From DAISIL01 sp036822015 (GTDB taxonomy: Bacteria; Bacteroidota; Bacteroidia; Cytophagales; Bernardetiaceae): a stretch of DNA of 64,000 nucleotides. The translations under genes were made by a program, and so were the position numbers. This document shows, piece by piece, positions 23,807-33,338 of the stretch; positions within the stretch are counted from its first letter, which is position 1; each line of letters begins with the position of its first letter. The notes under the pieces are model-generated. The model was not told where the DNA came from, made no database searches, and was given only the letters and a program-made list of their open reading frames with translations. Location of the stretch: contig DAISIL010000002.1 in NCBI GenBank assembly GCA_036822015.1, forward strand, positions 1 through 64,000. The letters are read 5' to 3'.

Positions 23807-26800
23807 TCAGAAGCGCATCCCGATTACCAGTACGTCGTCTGTTTGTGGGCGGCTGCCTTTCCATTGCTTGAAGGCTTTTTCTAGGATTTCTTTCTGCTCG
23901 GCCATGCTTAGGTAGCTGAACTCCTCCAGCAGACCACGGAAGCGATGGGAGAGAAACTTACTGCCATCGTCGCCCCCAAACTGATCGGGTAGCCCGTCGG
24001 TGAAGATATAAAATTGATCGCCTGGCACAATGGCTATCGTGTGGGTATCAAACTGCTTGTCTTTGTAGCGATCAGCATTACCGATCGGGAACTTACTTCC
24101 CTTGATTCGATTGATTTTCTGATCGCGGATGTAATACAAGGGGTTTTTGGCACCCGCAAACTGCATCTGCTCTTTTTCTTTGTCAATGACGACCAGAGAC
24201 ATATCCATGCCGTCGCTGCGCTTGGCACTTCCGGCAGAGGCCGAAAAGACATAGGCCAGTTCTTCATCCAGGGCGGAGAGAATCTCGCCGGGGTTTTCTA
24301 GTCCCTTGCGCTCCACGACGTTGTTGATGATCGTGTTGGCCATGACGGTCATGAAGGCCCCCGGTACGCCGTGTCCGGTACAGTCGATGGCCGCCAAAAA
24401 GAGCAGATTGTTTTTTTGGTACGACCAATAAAAATCACCGCTCACCACATCCTTGGGGTAGTACATCACAAAAGCATCCTCAAAATAGCTGATGATCTTT
24501 TGGGGCGGGGGCATGATGGCATACTGAATCCGCTTAGCATACTGGATGCTATCCGAGAGCCGCTGAAAGGAATCTTCTAGCTTGGTGTTTTTTTCTTCGA
24601 TCTCTTTGAGGTGCCGCGATTTTTCAAAAGCCGTGATGGCATACTCCCGAAATCGCAAGATTTTTCTCAAGCCATGGGCATCAAAGTCGGGGGTGCTGTC
24701 GTACTCAAAAAATATCAGGGCTTCCAGGACACCCTCGGAAAGCAACGAAATGACCAGCGAAGTCTTGCCTGCCGGCAACCCAAAAAGGGCAACCGGCGGG
24801 GTGTTGTCCACCAAGAAGAGATGCTCCTTAGGATAAGACTCCTCCCCTCGGTGGCAGTAGTTCATCATCGCGCCAAAGTTTACTGTTTCCTCCGGCACAA
24901 GGTCAGGATCGAAGCCATAATGGCGAATCAGTTCAAAATGAAAGTTCTTTTCATCGAATGTCGTAAAGAAACCGCGTTTGGCTCCCTCAAACAACCCTGT
25001 TCCCTGCTCGAGCAAGACCTGAAATAAGGTCTCGAAGGATACCTCTTGATTGATGATGTGGGCGATGCGATCTACCTGGGCCAGCTCACGATCCTGCGCA
25101 CGCAGCAGTTGCTCACGTTGGATGGCATCCCTGATTTGTCCTTCTACTTGTTGGGTCAGTCTTTGCTCTTTGCGTTTCAATCGCTGGATGTCGAAGCGAT
25201 AAATACCCAGGGCTAGGGCAATGATAGAGAGCAGAATCACCGACCAGAACAGTTTGGTCTCATAAAAAAACGGGACAATTTCGAGGGAGATACTGGCCTC
25301 ATTGAGGTTCCAGATGCCGTCGGCGTTGGCTGCCGTAAAGCGAAAAGTATAAGTGCCGACGGGTAAGTTGGTGTAGATTGCCTGGGGTTCGCCTACGGTC
25401 TGGTGCCAGTCTTCTTCAAAACCCTCGAGGCGATAGCGGGTCTTGATGCGGTGTACGGCCTCAAAACTAATGGCATCAAACTGAAAGACAAAACGCCTGC
25501 GATCGGTCTTGAAGCGCAGTTTTTGTTGGCTCCTCCAGCGCACGTCGTTGCCTACACCATCGACGATGAGCGTATGAATTTTGAGTGAAGGCGGCACTTG
25601 ATTGATCGGTATTTCGCGTAGATTGAAGCTACTCAACCCTTTATTGGTGGGTATCCAGAGCTTGTCGTCCTGGTCGATGACCAGGTTGGGCTGCATCCCG
25701 AAGGCGCAATCACTGCTGCGCATTCCATCGCCTTCGTCATAGATCACCCATCCCGCTTGCTCCTCCCGAAGGAGTTCGTCATAAGCCACGCCAACGATTC
25801 CTCGGTTGGTGCTCATCCAAAGTTGGGACTTCTCGTCGGCGATCATGCCGTAGATGCTCCGGCTCAAGAGCGGATCGCTCCCGCTCAAATCTATGATCTG
25901 CTCCTCCCTGACCAAAGCCAACCCAGACTCTGTCCCCACAAAAATCTGGTCTGTTTCCTCCCCTGGAATTGACCAAAGACAGAGCGCGACATTGCTCGGC
26001 AAGCCATCTTCGGTACTGAAAGACAATAAGTTGCCGTTGGCGCGATAGGCATGAACGCCCCCGCCGCTGGTGGCTATCCAGAGCGTACCATCCTGGGTCT
26101 GGTGCAGGTCGTTTACTTCTGTGTTGTAGAGTTCGGTGGTCGGGATCAGGAGCGTAAACTGCTGCTCGGCGTAGTAACCCACGCCTTGCTGGCCGGCAAG
26201 CCAGATGCCTCCCGCCTGCCGTTTATCCAGTGCTGTAACCTCTTGTCCTACCCAGGCTGGGGCAGGAATGGGTATTAAGTCGTCCCTTGTCGTTGCCCCA
26301 AACAAACCTTCCGTAGCCGTTCCTATCCAGATGCTGCCCGCTGCATCGCGGGTCATGGATCGGATTTTATCTGAGAGTAGAGGAACAAACGCGCCTTCGC
26401 GGAGCGCAAAAAGCCCTTCGGTGGTACCGGCCCAGATGTCGCCTTGGGGCGTTTGGATGACCAGGCTTGCTCCCGTGGGGGGAAGTCCTTCGGTGGTGTC
26501 GTAGTTATCAAATTTGCCATCGCGGAGGCGAGCCAGTCCGGCGCGTTCAAAGCCCAGCCAAAGCCCGCCCTCGCGGTCTTCGAAGATCGCCCGAACGTGA
26601 TTGGCGGGTAGCCCCTGGTCAATGTCTAAGCGATCAAAGTTTTGTTTATCTGCATTGTACCGGAGCAAGCCCTCGCCTTGCGTCCCGACCCAGCACGTCC
26701 CGTAGCTATCTCGGTAGAGGCTTGTAACGAAGGTATTGCGTAGCTGCGTGGTGGTGTTTTGCCGATGGTTCCAGGCGATAAGCCCCTTGCGTGTTCCGAT

Positions 26801-27484
26801 CCAAAGGACAGAATCACTGACCGGCAGGAGTTGGGTAATGGTGGGATGGGGTAAGTCGAGTTTGATTTTTTGGAGGCGGCCATCACGATATTGGCACAAG
26901 CCCGCCTCGGTGCCAACCCAGATGCCGTCTTTGGTAACGCTAAGGGATTCAATGCGATCAGAGGGCAGCCCATCGCTGCGCTTGAACGTCTTCCAGGCCA
27001 GCCCATCCCAGAGGGAAAGTCCGAAGGTAGTGCCTACCCAGAGGTCTTTTTCGTGGTAAGCCAGGCACAAAACGGCGTTATCGGCCAGCCCGTCCTGGGT
27101 GGTCAGGGAACGAAAAAAACCTTGTTGGACTCGGGTAAGACCCCCGCCGAGCGTCCCGACCCACAGCCCGCCCTCCTGCCGTGGCAAGAGCCGCTGGATG
27201 CGACTTGATCGGAGGGTGCTTTGCTTGTTTTGGTCTTTGTAAAAAACTTCAAAGAGGTGGTTATCAAAACGCACCAGCCCGTTATTTGTGCCGATCCAAA
27301 GGTAACCTTCGCTGTCCTGGAGAATATCGGTGATGGTGCTATGAGGTAGCCCGTTGGTTTGTGTCCAGGTCTGGATCAAGAACTGGGAGAGGGGCTTATC
27401 CGGAGGCAGGGCTTGGGCCCACGTCCAGGGGGCGATCCAGGCGAGCCAGCATACATACCACCAAAGATTTTTTTTTCCTTTCAC
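23807..27484 (-). CDS. Beta-propeller sensor with Y_Y_Y, GAF-like and SpoIIE phosphatase domains
   Basis: A 1225-residue sensor paralogous in architecture to the 19-22.8 kb gene. GTG start at 27484 followed by a signal peptide (ending WTWAQ), fourteen or so Reg_prop repeats (DILQDSEGYLWIGTNNGL and similar), a Y_Y_Y domain (about 660-735; RLEGFEEDWHQ), a membrane helix (about 740-762), a coiled coil, a GAF-like domain (about 800-960), a second helix and a SpoIIE domain (DCTGHGVPGAFM near 1032, YIFTDGLPDQFG, TDDVLVIGMRF). No histidine kinase or DNA-binding domain is present. Signal output is presumably dephosphorylation of a STAS-type partner. Confidence 0.9.
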   Translation of the reverse strand: MKGKKNLWWYVCWLAWIAPWTWAQALPPDKPLSQFLIQTWTQTNGLPHSTITDILQDSEGYLWIGTNNGLVRFDNHLFEVFYKDQNKQSTLRSSRIQRLLPRQEGGLWVGTLGGGLTRVQQGFFRSLTTQDGLADNAVLCLAYHEKDLWVGTTFGLSLWDGLAWKTFKRSDGLPSDRIESLSVTKDGIWVGTEAGLCQYRDGRLQKIKLDLPHPTITQLLPVSDSVLWIGTRKGLIAWNHRQNTTTQLRNTFVTSLYRDSYGTCWVGTQGEGLLRYNADKQNFDRLDIDQGLPANHVRAIFEDREGGLWLGFERAGLARLRDGKFDNYDTTEGLPPTGASLVIQTPQGDIWAGTTEGLFALREGAFVPLLSDKIRSMTRDAAGSIWIGTATEGLFGATTRDDLIPIPAPAWVGQEVTALDKRQAGGIWLAGQQGVGYYAEQQFTLLIPTTELYNTEVNDLHQTQDGTLWIATSGGGVHAYRANGNLLSFSTEDGLPSNVALCLWSIPGEETDQIFVGTESGLALVREEQIIDLSGSDPLLSRSIYGMIADEKSQLWMSTNRGIVGVAYDELLREEQAGWVIYDEGDGMRSSDCAFGMQPNLVIDQDDKLWIPTNKGLSSFNLREIPINQVPPSLKIHTLIVDGVGNDVRWRSQQKLRFKTDRRRFVFQFDAISFEAVHRIKTRYRLEGFEEDWHQTVGEPQAIYTNLPVGTYTFRFTAANADGIWNLNEASISLEIVPFFYETKLFWSVILLSIIALALGIYRFDIQRLKRKEQRLTQQVEGQIRDAIQREQLLRAQDRELAQVDRIAHIINQEVSFETLFQVLLEQGTGLFEGAKRGFFTTFDEKNFHFELIRHYGFDPDLVPEETVNFGAMMNYCHRGEESYPKEHLFLVDNTPPVALFGLPAGKTSLVISLLSEGVLEALIFFEYDSTPDFDAHGLRKILRFREYAITAFEKSRHLKEIEEKNTKLEDSFQRLSDSIQYAKRIQYAIMPPPQKIISYFEDAFVMYYPKDVVSGDFYWSYQKNNLLFLAAIDCTGHGVPGAFMTVMANTIINNVVERKGLENPGEILSALDEELAYVFSASAGSAKRSDGMDMSLVVIDKEKEQMQFAGAKNPLYYIRDQKINRIKGSKFPIGNADRYKDKQFDTHTIAIVPGDQFYIFTDGLPDQFGGDDGSKFLSHRFRGLLEEFSYLSMAEQKEILEKAFKQWKGSRPQTDDVLVIGMRF

Positions 27485-27536
27485 AAAAGCGCGTTCAAGA
27501 CCAGATAAAACCCTCCAAAAGCCGTGCTAAAAAGTA

Positions 27537-28502
27537 TCAGTTTTTTGATTTGTTGGGGTCGGGTCGTGAAATAACAATGGGGAATTTTTCGTTGATGATG
27601 CCCAAATCACGGCAGGCAGCCTCGGAGATTTTGATGAGTAGATTTTGGTTGTCGTTGATGTCGGGGAAATGCCCAATCACTCGGACGGTGCAGTAGCGGC
27701 CGTTGCTTTCGTTGTGTACCCGAATAAAACTCCCCACGGCCGCCGATCGGTGTAGGGCAATGCGCTGATCGCTTTCGCGTTGCTGCCGGATACGCATACC
27801 CACCCCGGACTCGTACATCAAATCCTGGGGATCATCTTTGAGCGGTTGGTGTGCCATCAGGGGGGCTGATACGCGCTCGGATGGCTCTGCGACCCGTAAG
27901 ATGATCTTGAGGACTTGCCCTTGATGGATGGACATATCGCCTAAGTTGTTGTCCTTCTGGATGTCCTGCCACTGTACGCCATATGTCCGAGCGATGCCAT
28001 AAAGGGTCTCTCCGGCCGCAACGGTATGCCAGCTGGTGTGGGTAAGGGGGCTGACAGGCTGGGCTGGGCGGAGCATCCAATCCGGTACATCGAAGAAGTC
28101 CTTGTGTATCACGTCGGTCATCACGAGGAGCGGCTGCCCCACGCGGAGCGTATCGCTGCTCAGTTGATTGAGGGCAATGATCTGGGCCATATCCATCCGA
28201 TACTTTTGGCAGAGATAAGTAAGGGTTTCGCCTGCCTTGACGCGGTAGCCCTTGATTTGTGCTTGTCCGTCGTTGAGGCTGGGCGTGGTATTCGACTTGG
28301 GGACGTAGATGATCTCTCCGCGCACCAGTCCATGTTCGAGCGTGCCAGGGTTGGCGCGCATCAGTTGCGCCACATTGACGCTGTACGTGCGGGCGATGGT
28401 CAGGAGGTCTTCCCCTGATTGGACACGATGCTGGTGATAGCTGGTCTGTGCGGTCGCGATGGACACCCAAAGGAATAAAGCCCAACAGATTCTCATATCC
28501 AT
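27537..28502 (-). CDS. Secreted LysM (three repeats) and RlpA-like double-psi beta-barrel protein
   Basis: A 321-residue exported protein. A signal peptide (cut after ATAQ near 19) precedes three LysM peptidoglycan-binding repeats: HRVQSGEDLLTIARTYSVNV (about 26-70), YRVKAGETLTYLCQKYRMD (about 86-130) and HTVAAGETLYGIARTYGVQ (about 160-205). The C-terminal 90 residues (VGSFIRVHNESNGRYCTVRV, DINDNQNLLIKISEAACRDL) are an RlpA-like double-psi barrel, a fold linked to peptidoglycan cleavage or septum maturation. ATG at 28496 is an alternative start. It lies downstream of the large sensor gene in the opposite order but the same strand as the next genes. Confidence 0.85.
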   Translation of the reverse strand: MDMRICWALFLWVSIATAQTSYHQHRVQSGEDLLTIARTYSVNVAQLMRANPGTLEHGLVRGEIIYVPKSNTTPSLNDGQAQIKGYRVKAGETLTYLCQKYRMDMAQIIALNQLSSDTLRVGQPLLVMTDVIHKDFFDVPDWMLRPAQPVSPLTHTSWHTVAAGETLYGIARTYGVQWQDIQKDNNLGDMSIHQGQVLKIILRVAEPSERVSAPLMAHQPLKDDPQDLMYESGVGMRIRQQRESDQRIALHRSAAVGSFIRVHNESNGRYCTVRVIGHFPDINDNQNLLIKISEAACRDLGIINEKFPIVISRPDPNKSKN

Positions 28503-28509
28503 AATTTGT

Positions 28510-29283
28510 TTAGCTCGTTTGGCTGATGTGGAGGGCGTGCTGATCGGGGTAGGGCTGGTAAGGCAAAATCAAGACCTCACCCACGCGCCCAAAACTCCCC
28601 TGCCCTAGTCCTGGGCAGTTGTGCCGCAAGACACAGGACAAAATTACAGATTTTTGATCGTTTATGCACCAAAAATGATGCGTGGCCGTCTTGCCTTCGG
28701 CGATATAAAACGAAACGCCCAGATGTCCTGGCCACTCCATATACTCGACACCCCAGCAGATCGTCTTTTGGTACGCCGCAAAAAAGCCCTCAAAGTCAGC
28801 AAAATACTGGTCTTTGGGTTGGTAAAGTGTTGGGAGTTCAAGGGTTCTTGCGTGATGAAGCGTTTGTGGGGGAGCGTTGTGGGGTTCTCCATCCGAAAGC
28901 CTGATGTGCTGGATGAGCGTGCGCCCTTCGATCGCCAGGGCCACCTGGATACTGTCTGCGTGCAGGGCTTGGAGTTGTGCCGAAGGAAGCCTCCAGGCTT
29001 TTTCCTGTGTGGGGATATCGTAGGCAATCAGGCCATCGGGTATTGGCAGAGATGCACCGGACTTGTAGCCATAAAGCAAGAGACGATCTCCGACAAAGGC
29101 CACCAACTCGTAATGCAATCCTTGATCCTGGGGTTGTATCCAGATCACTTCCTGGGGGGGCGTTAAGGCAAAAACACCCACTTGATCGCCTACACAAGCG
29201 GCAAGCCTTTGCCCAAAGGGATCGGGCAAGAACTGATGGGCGGCCGTGGGTAGGGGATAGATCAGCGAACGCGGGTCAGTCAA
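28510..29283 (-). CDS. DUF4905-like protein
   Basis: About 257 residues, rich in short beta-strands (VIWIQPQDQGLHYELVAFVG; LLLYGYKSGASLPIPDGLIA; LEGFEGF-type aromatic segments), resembling the Bacteroidota DUF4905 family; function unknown. The start is uncertain: an ATG at 29382 would overlap the upstream gene by 107 bases, whereas the TTG at 29283 overlaps its stop by eight bases and begins just before the first credible strand, so the TTG is used here. It runs into the LysM gene seven bases later. Confidence 0.55.
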   Translation of the reverse strand: MTDPRSLIYPLPTAAHQFLPDPFGQRLAACVGDQVGVFALTPPQEVIWIQPQDQGLHYELVAFVGDRLLLYGYKSGASLPIPDGLIAYDIPTQEKAWRLPSAQLQALHADSIQVALAIEGRTLIQHIRLSDGEPHNAPPQTLHHARTLELPTLYQPKDQYFADFEGFFAAYQKTICWGVEYMEWPGHLGVSFYIAEGKTATHHFWCINDQKSVILSCVLRHNCPGLGQGSFGRVGEVLILPYQPYPDQHALHISQTS

Positions 29284-30340
29284 ACTTCTTTTCGATAAGG
29301 CTATAAAACTCCTGGACTTCGCTGTTGCCCAAATCCCAGTCGTATTTGTAGAAATACTTTTCTCGGATGTACATAATGGCATCGTGGTAGTTGGCGCAGT
29401 GGTCAATTTTATCTACGACTTCATCGAACACGTGTTGCTCCCCCTTGAAGAGTTCTTGAATGAAGGCCATCTTCCGCCCTACGGGGATGAGTTCTTCGAT
29501 GCTCTTGCCCGGATGGCGTTGTTGGCGTTCGAGAACGGTAGGCTGAGGAGGGGTCTGCTCGAGGATGCGCTCATGCACCGTTTTGGTTTCTGGGGGAGGG
29601 CTTACCGTTTCGAGTACCGATGTAGGCTCGGGTTCAGGTGCAGGTGGGGGTGCGGGCGGGGTAGCCGCTCGGGGTCGCTCGCGTTCGGTGTTTGGCTCTT
29701 CGGGTTTGGCCACGAGGTCTTGGAGGCGAAGGGCGTGTACCTGATGGAGTTGGCGCAAGGCGGGTTTGGGGTCATCGTACTCGAGGTTTTCTTTGATGAT
29801 ATCCTGCACGGCTTGCATTGCCTGGCTAACTTCTACGGTTTGGTCAGCATCGGCCAGGATGGTAAAGCGTTCGGTGAGCTTGGTCAGGAGCTTTTGGTGG
29901 GTTTTGAGGTATCTGGAAAGGGGCTTAAAGTCCTCTTCGAGGCGGAAGCGCGTACCTAATTTTTCTATTTCTTGCTCATAAAAAACGGCCGGGGCCAGGA
30001 GTAGGCGCAGGGTATCTTCGGTGGAGGCAATCAAGAGCGGCTCAAAATATACCCGCTTGATGCTGATGTTGCGGGAGAGCAGGTTCATCAGTTTTTCGAG
30101 GGCCTCCTTGATGGCGGGTTCTTCGTAACTGAAATAAGGGCTTTTGATGGCCTCAGTCTCCTCCTGCCATCGCTCAAAGAGATTCTTAATAATCAGTAAG
30201 TTGAGTTGTTTGTTGGGCGTGATTTGCATGATCTGCTCGCCTTTTACTTCGCTGTGTTGGGCATAATGCGCATCACAAATCGTTTGGGCAAACTGCTCGG
30301 CATAATCTGTTACCGCGATCTGATTGAGTTTTCCGGCCAT
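29276..30340 (-). CDS. Conserved-looking cytoplasmic protein of unknown function
   Basis: A 354-residue protein I cannot name. Residues 1-225 are predominantly helical (KQLNLLIIKNLFERWQEETE; EALEKLMNLLSRNISIKRVY), then comes a proline/glutamate-rich low-complexity linker (about 226-285), and a compact C-terminal helical domain of about 80 residues (RKMAFIQELFKGEQHVFDEV; YFYKYDWDLG). There is no signal peptide. Linker-separated helical domains suggest a scaffolding or regulatory role. Co-directional with the DUF4905-like gene, overlapping it by eight bases. Confidence 0.65.
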   Translation of the reverse strand: MAGKLNQIAVTDYAEQFAQTICDAHYAQHSEVKGEQIMQITPNKQLNLLIIKNLFERWQEETEAIKSPYFSYEEPAIKEALEKLMNLLSRNISIKRVYFEPLLIASTEDTLRLLLAPAVFYEQEIEKLGTRFRLEEDFKPLSRYLKTHQKLLTKLTERFTILADADQTVEVSQAMQAVQDIIKENLEYDDPKPALRQLHQVHALRLQDLVAKPEEPNTERERPRAATPPAPPPAPEPEPTSVLETVSPPPETKTVHERILEQTPPQPTVLERQQRHPGKSIEELIPVGRKMAFIQELFKGEQHVFDEVVDKIDHCANYHDAIMYIREKYFYKYDWDLGNSEVQEFYSLIEKKFD

Positions 30341-30448
30341 GGGTCAGGAGAAGTTATTTTTTTATTTGACGTAAAATACAAACATTTTTGCGTTCTATAC
30401 AACAAAACAAAAGGTTTTCTTTACACCTAATCAAAATATTTGCCAGAT

Positions 30449-30793
30449 ATGCCTACTTTATGCCTCAAGAACTGGTCCGGGCGATGTATTTCCTTGCCCG
30501 ACACCCGCGAAACCCTCCTGGCGGCCATCCACCGCGAACGCCTCGACTGGATGCACCTCTGCGGTGGGCGCGGACGCTGTGTAACCTGCCGCATCCAGAT
30601 TATCGAAGGGATGGAGCACCTAAGCCCCCTAACGGCTCCCGAAGAGCGATTCCGCAAACTCGATGCCTTGCGTCCCGACGAACGCCTGACCTGCCAGGCC
30701 ACCTGCCTCAACAAAGACCTCCAGGCACGCATCGAAGCCCGTACTCCCAAAGCTACCCAGCTTCCGCACATGACTTACCCCGAGGTAGATTAA
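30449..30793 (+). CDS. 2Fe-2S ferredoxin-like protein
   Basis: A 114-residue protein with a plant-type [2Fe-2S] cluster motif: CGGRGRCVTC (about 43-52) plus a later Cys in RLTCQATC. The three-plus-one cysteine pattern and the length fit electron-transfer ferredoxins of the Fer2 family. The ATG at 30449 is preferred to a TTG three codons upstream. Its redox partner is not encoded beside it. Confidence 0.85.
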   Translation: MPTLCLKNWSGRCISLPDTRETLLAAIHRERLDWMHLCGGRGRCVTCRIQIIEGMEHLSPLTAPEERFRKLDALRPDERLTCQATCLNKDLQARIEARTPKATQLPHMTYPEVD

Positions 30794-30877
30794 AGAAGTT
30801 TAAAAAACTCCAATCATCAAGAATATGACCGACTTTTGATGTTATCTGATGAATCACAAAACAAAGTAACATCTACC

Positions 30878-31552
30878 ATGCACTCATCCAAACTTTTTGT
30901 GTATTTTCTTTTGATAAGCCTGGCGCTCAACTTTTTATCCTCTTGTAAGTCCGTCAATAACACCACTAAGGGAGCAGTCATTGGCGGATCGGCCGGAGGT
31001 GTCCTCGGAGGAGTAATCGCCCGAAAAAATCCCGCCGTAGGGGTCATTGTGGGGGCAGCCGTAGGAGGAACAGCCGGCGCGGTCATTGGGCGTTACATGG
31101 ATAAGCAAGCCAAAAAAATTGAAGACGAAGTAGAAGGCGTGGAGGTCAAGCGCGTAGAAGAAGGCATCGACCTTACCTTTGATTCGGGCATCCTTTTCGG
31201 ATTCGATTCCTTTGCCCTGCAAGGCGAAGCCCAAAAAAACGTCGTCAAGCTCGCCCAAATCCTTAACGAGTACGCTGATACCCAAATCACCATTCAGGGA
31301 CACACCGACGATGTGGGATCGGATAAGTACAACCGCACCCTCTCCGAAAAACGCGCCAATGCCGTCCGTCAGTACCTCCTCAACAATGGCGTAGCTAGCA
31401 GCCGGATCCGCACCGAAGGCTACGGCCCCAGCGCACCCATTGCCGACAACGCCACCCCCGAAGGCCGACAAAAAAACCGACGGGTAGAGATCGTCATCGT
31501 CGCTAACGAAGAACTCAAACGCAAAGCCGAAAGCGGCCAAATCAAAGAGTAA
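30878..31552 (+). CDS. OmpA-family lipoprotein with glycine-zipper domain
   Basis: A 224-residue lipoprotein. Lipobox LSSC makes Cys23 the acylated residue. A glycine-zipper segment (GAVIGGSAGGVLGGVIA, GVIVGAAVGGTAGAVIG) spans about 32-70, followed by an OmpA C-terminal peptidoglycan-binding domain (GHTDDVGSDKYNRTLSEKRA at about 141-160, then RRVEIVI). It probably links the outer membrane to peptidoglycan. ATG at 30878 places the signal peptide correctly. The ABC transporter gene starts on the next base after its stop, so they are likely one operon. Confidence 0.88.
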   Translation: MHSSKLFVYFLLISLALNFLSSCKSVNNTTKGAVIGGSAGGVLGGVIARKNPAVGVIVGAAVGGTAGAVIGRYMDKQAKKIEDEVEGVEVKRVEEGIDLTFDSGILFGFDSFALQGEAQKNVVKLAQILNEYADTQITIQGHTDDVGSDKYNRTLSEKRANAVRQYLLNNGVASSRIRTEGYGPSAPIADNATPEGRQKNRRVEIVIVANEELKRKAESGQIKE

Positions 31553-33310
31553 ATGTTTGCCGATATTCGGACGGTATTCTCGGAGCGGGAGCGACGCTTA
31601 CTACTCTTTTTACTTTTTGGTATCACTGGGCTGGGTATCCTGGAGTCCCTGAGCGTGGGCTTACTGATTCCCCTCATTGATACCTTTGTCTCGCCCCAAA
31701 AGATCGAGACCAGCTCTCTGCTCCACGGCCTCTATTTGCGCCTGGATGCCCAAAGTCCTGCCCAGTTTATGGGACGGCTCTCCCTGGCTGTCATCGTTTT
31801 TTTTGTACTAAAACTCGTCTATGCTCTATGGATGGTGCGCCTTCGGGCCAGGATTATCTCCGATATGGAAATACGCCTAAGCCATACGTTGCTTTCGGCA
31901 TATTTGCACAAGCCCTACGTGTATCATTTGAGCCATAACTCTTCGATCTTATTTAAGAACGTCAGCACGGAGGTCATCATCGTCTGCCAAAACTTCCTCA
32001 ACAGCGGGATCAAGTTGCTCTCCGAAGCCGTGATTATTGCTTGTATGTTGCTGTTTCTGTTGGTGTATCAGCCGTGGGTTACGCTGGTGATCGGTGTTGC
32101 TTTGGGCGGGATCGGTGGGTTGCTTTACCTGACGGTTCAGGTACAGATCAAACGCCTAAGTGCCGAGCGGGTCGCTCACCAGGGTGAGTTTTACAAAGCC
32201 GGACTGGAGGCCCTTGAAGGCGTAAAGGACGTACAGGTTTTTGCGGCTACGGATTATTTTCTGGGTCGCTACGACGATGCTTTTTCGCGTTGGTCAAAGA
32301 TCGGGATCAGTTTTGCGCTCGGCAACCACCTGCCCCGTTATCTACTCGAGACGGTGCTTTTTGGGGCTTTTGTGGGCGTGATGGCCTGGAGCGTAACAGT
32401 CGGACAGCCCTCCGAATCCCTGATCGGGATCATGGCCATTATCGGGGCGGCAGCCGTTAAGATATTTCCTTCGATTGTCAATATCAGTCAGGGCATCTCT
32501 AATGTTCGCTTTTATATCAAAAACTTGTCGGTAGTAGCACAGGTGATTGAAGAACTGAAAGACAAGCCATCGCAAGGCATCTTATTTGTGCCGCTGTCTG
32601 TGGCTTCGGAGGCTGAGCTACGCCTGGAGGGGGTGAGTTTTACGTATCCCTCGGCCCACCGAAAAGCCCTGGATGGGATTTCGTTGGTGATTCCGTCTCG
32701 GCAGACGACGGCTTTTGTGGGCGAATCAGGGGCGGGCAAAAGCACGCTCATAGACCTCCTGACGGGCTTACTGCTGCCCCAGGAGGGCCGGCTTTATTGC
32801 GGCGATCAAGAGATTACGCCCCAAAATATCCATGACTATCGCCGCCGTGTGGGTTATGTTCCACAACAGATTTTCTTGTACGACGAAACCCTGCTGCGCA
32901 ATGTCGCCTTTGGTGTCCCGGAGGCAGAGATAGACACCCAGCGCGCCCTGGATGCCTTGCAGCAAGCACAGCTCGGCCCCTGGCTCAAAGGCCTTCCCGA
33001 AGGACTACAAACACCCATCGGAGAAAAGGGCGTGCGCCTCTCGGGGGGGCAACGCCAGCGCGTAGGTATCGCACGCGCACTCTATCGCCAACCCCAGATT
33101 TTGATTTTTGATGAGGCCACCTCTGCCCTGGACATCCAGACCGAAGCCGAGGTCAATCAAGCCATCAGTGCTTTGACCGGACACCTGACCGTGATCCTGG
33201 TGGCGCATCGTCCCGATACCATTCGTCAGGCCGAACTGATCTACAAACTCGCCGAAGGCAAGCTGGCGGGTGTAGGCAGCTATGCCGAAGTCATGGAAGG
33301 AAAGGCTTGA
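31553..33310 (+). CDS. ABC transporter, fused permease and ATP-binding protein (MsbA/exporter-like)
   Basis: A 585-residue half-transporter. Residues 1-310 contain six hydrophobic helices of an ABC exporter membrane domain; the nucleotide-binding domain follows with Walker A (GESGAGKSTLIDLL, about 389-402), the signature LSGGQRQRVGIARAL (about 494-508) and Walker B with the catalytic Glu (ILIFDEATSAL, about 515-525). It probably functions as a homodimer exporting lipid, polysaccharide-lipid or peptide substrates. Directly coupled to the OmpA lipoprotein gene. Confidence 0.88.
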   Translation: MFADIRTVFSERERRLLLFLLFGITGLGILESLSVGLLIPLIDTFVSPQKIETSSLLHGLYLRLDAQSPAQFMGRLSLAVIVFFVLKLVYALWMVRLRARIISDMEIRLSHTLLSAYLHKPYVYHLSHNSSILFKNVSTEVIIVCQNFLNSGIKLLSEAVIIACMLLFLLVYQPWVTLVIGVALGGIGGLLYLTVQVQIKRLSAERVAHQGEFYKAGLEALEGVKDVQVFAATDYFLGRYDDAFSRWSKIGISFALGNHLPRYLLETVLFGAFVGVMAWSVTVGQPSESLIGIMAIIGAAAVKIFPSIVNISQGISNVRFYIKNLSVVAQVIEELKDKPSQGILFVPLSVASEAELRLEGVSFTYPSAHRKALDGISLVIPSRQTTAFVGESGAGKSTLIDLLTGLLLPQEGRLYCGDQEITPQNIHDYRRRVGYVPQQIFLYDETLLRNVAFGVPEAEIDTQRALDALQQAQLGPWLKGLPEGLQTPIGEKGVRLSGGQRQRVGIARALYRQPQILIFDEATSALDIQTEAEVNQAISALTGHLTVILVAHRPDTIRQAELIYKLAEGKLAGVGSYAEVMEGKA

Positions 33311-33338
33311 CTTTCTGATGTTTAAAAACTTGAAAGGA

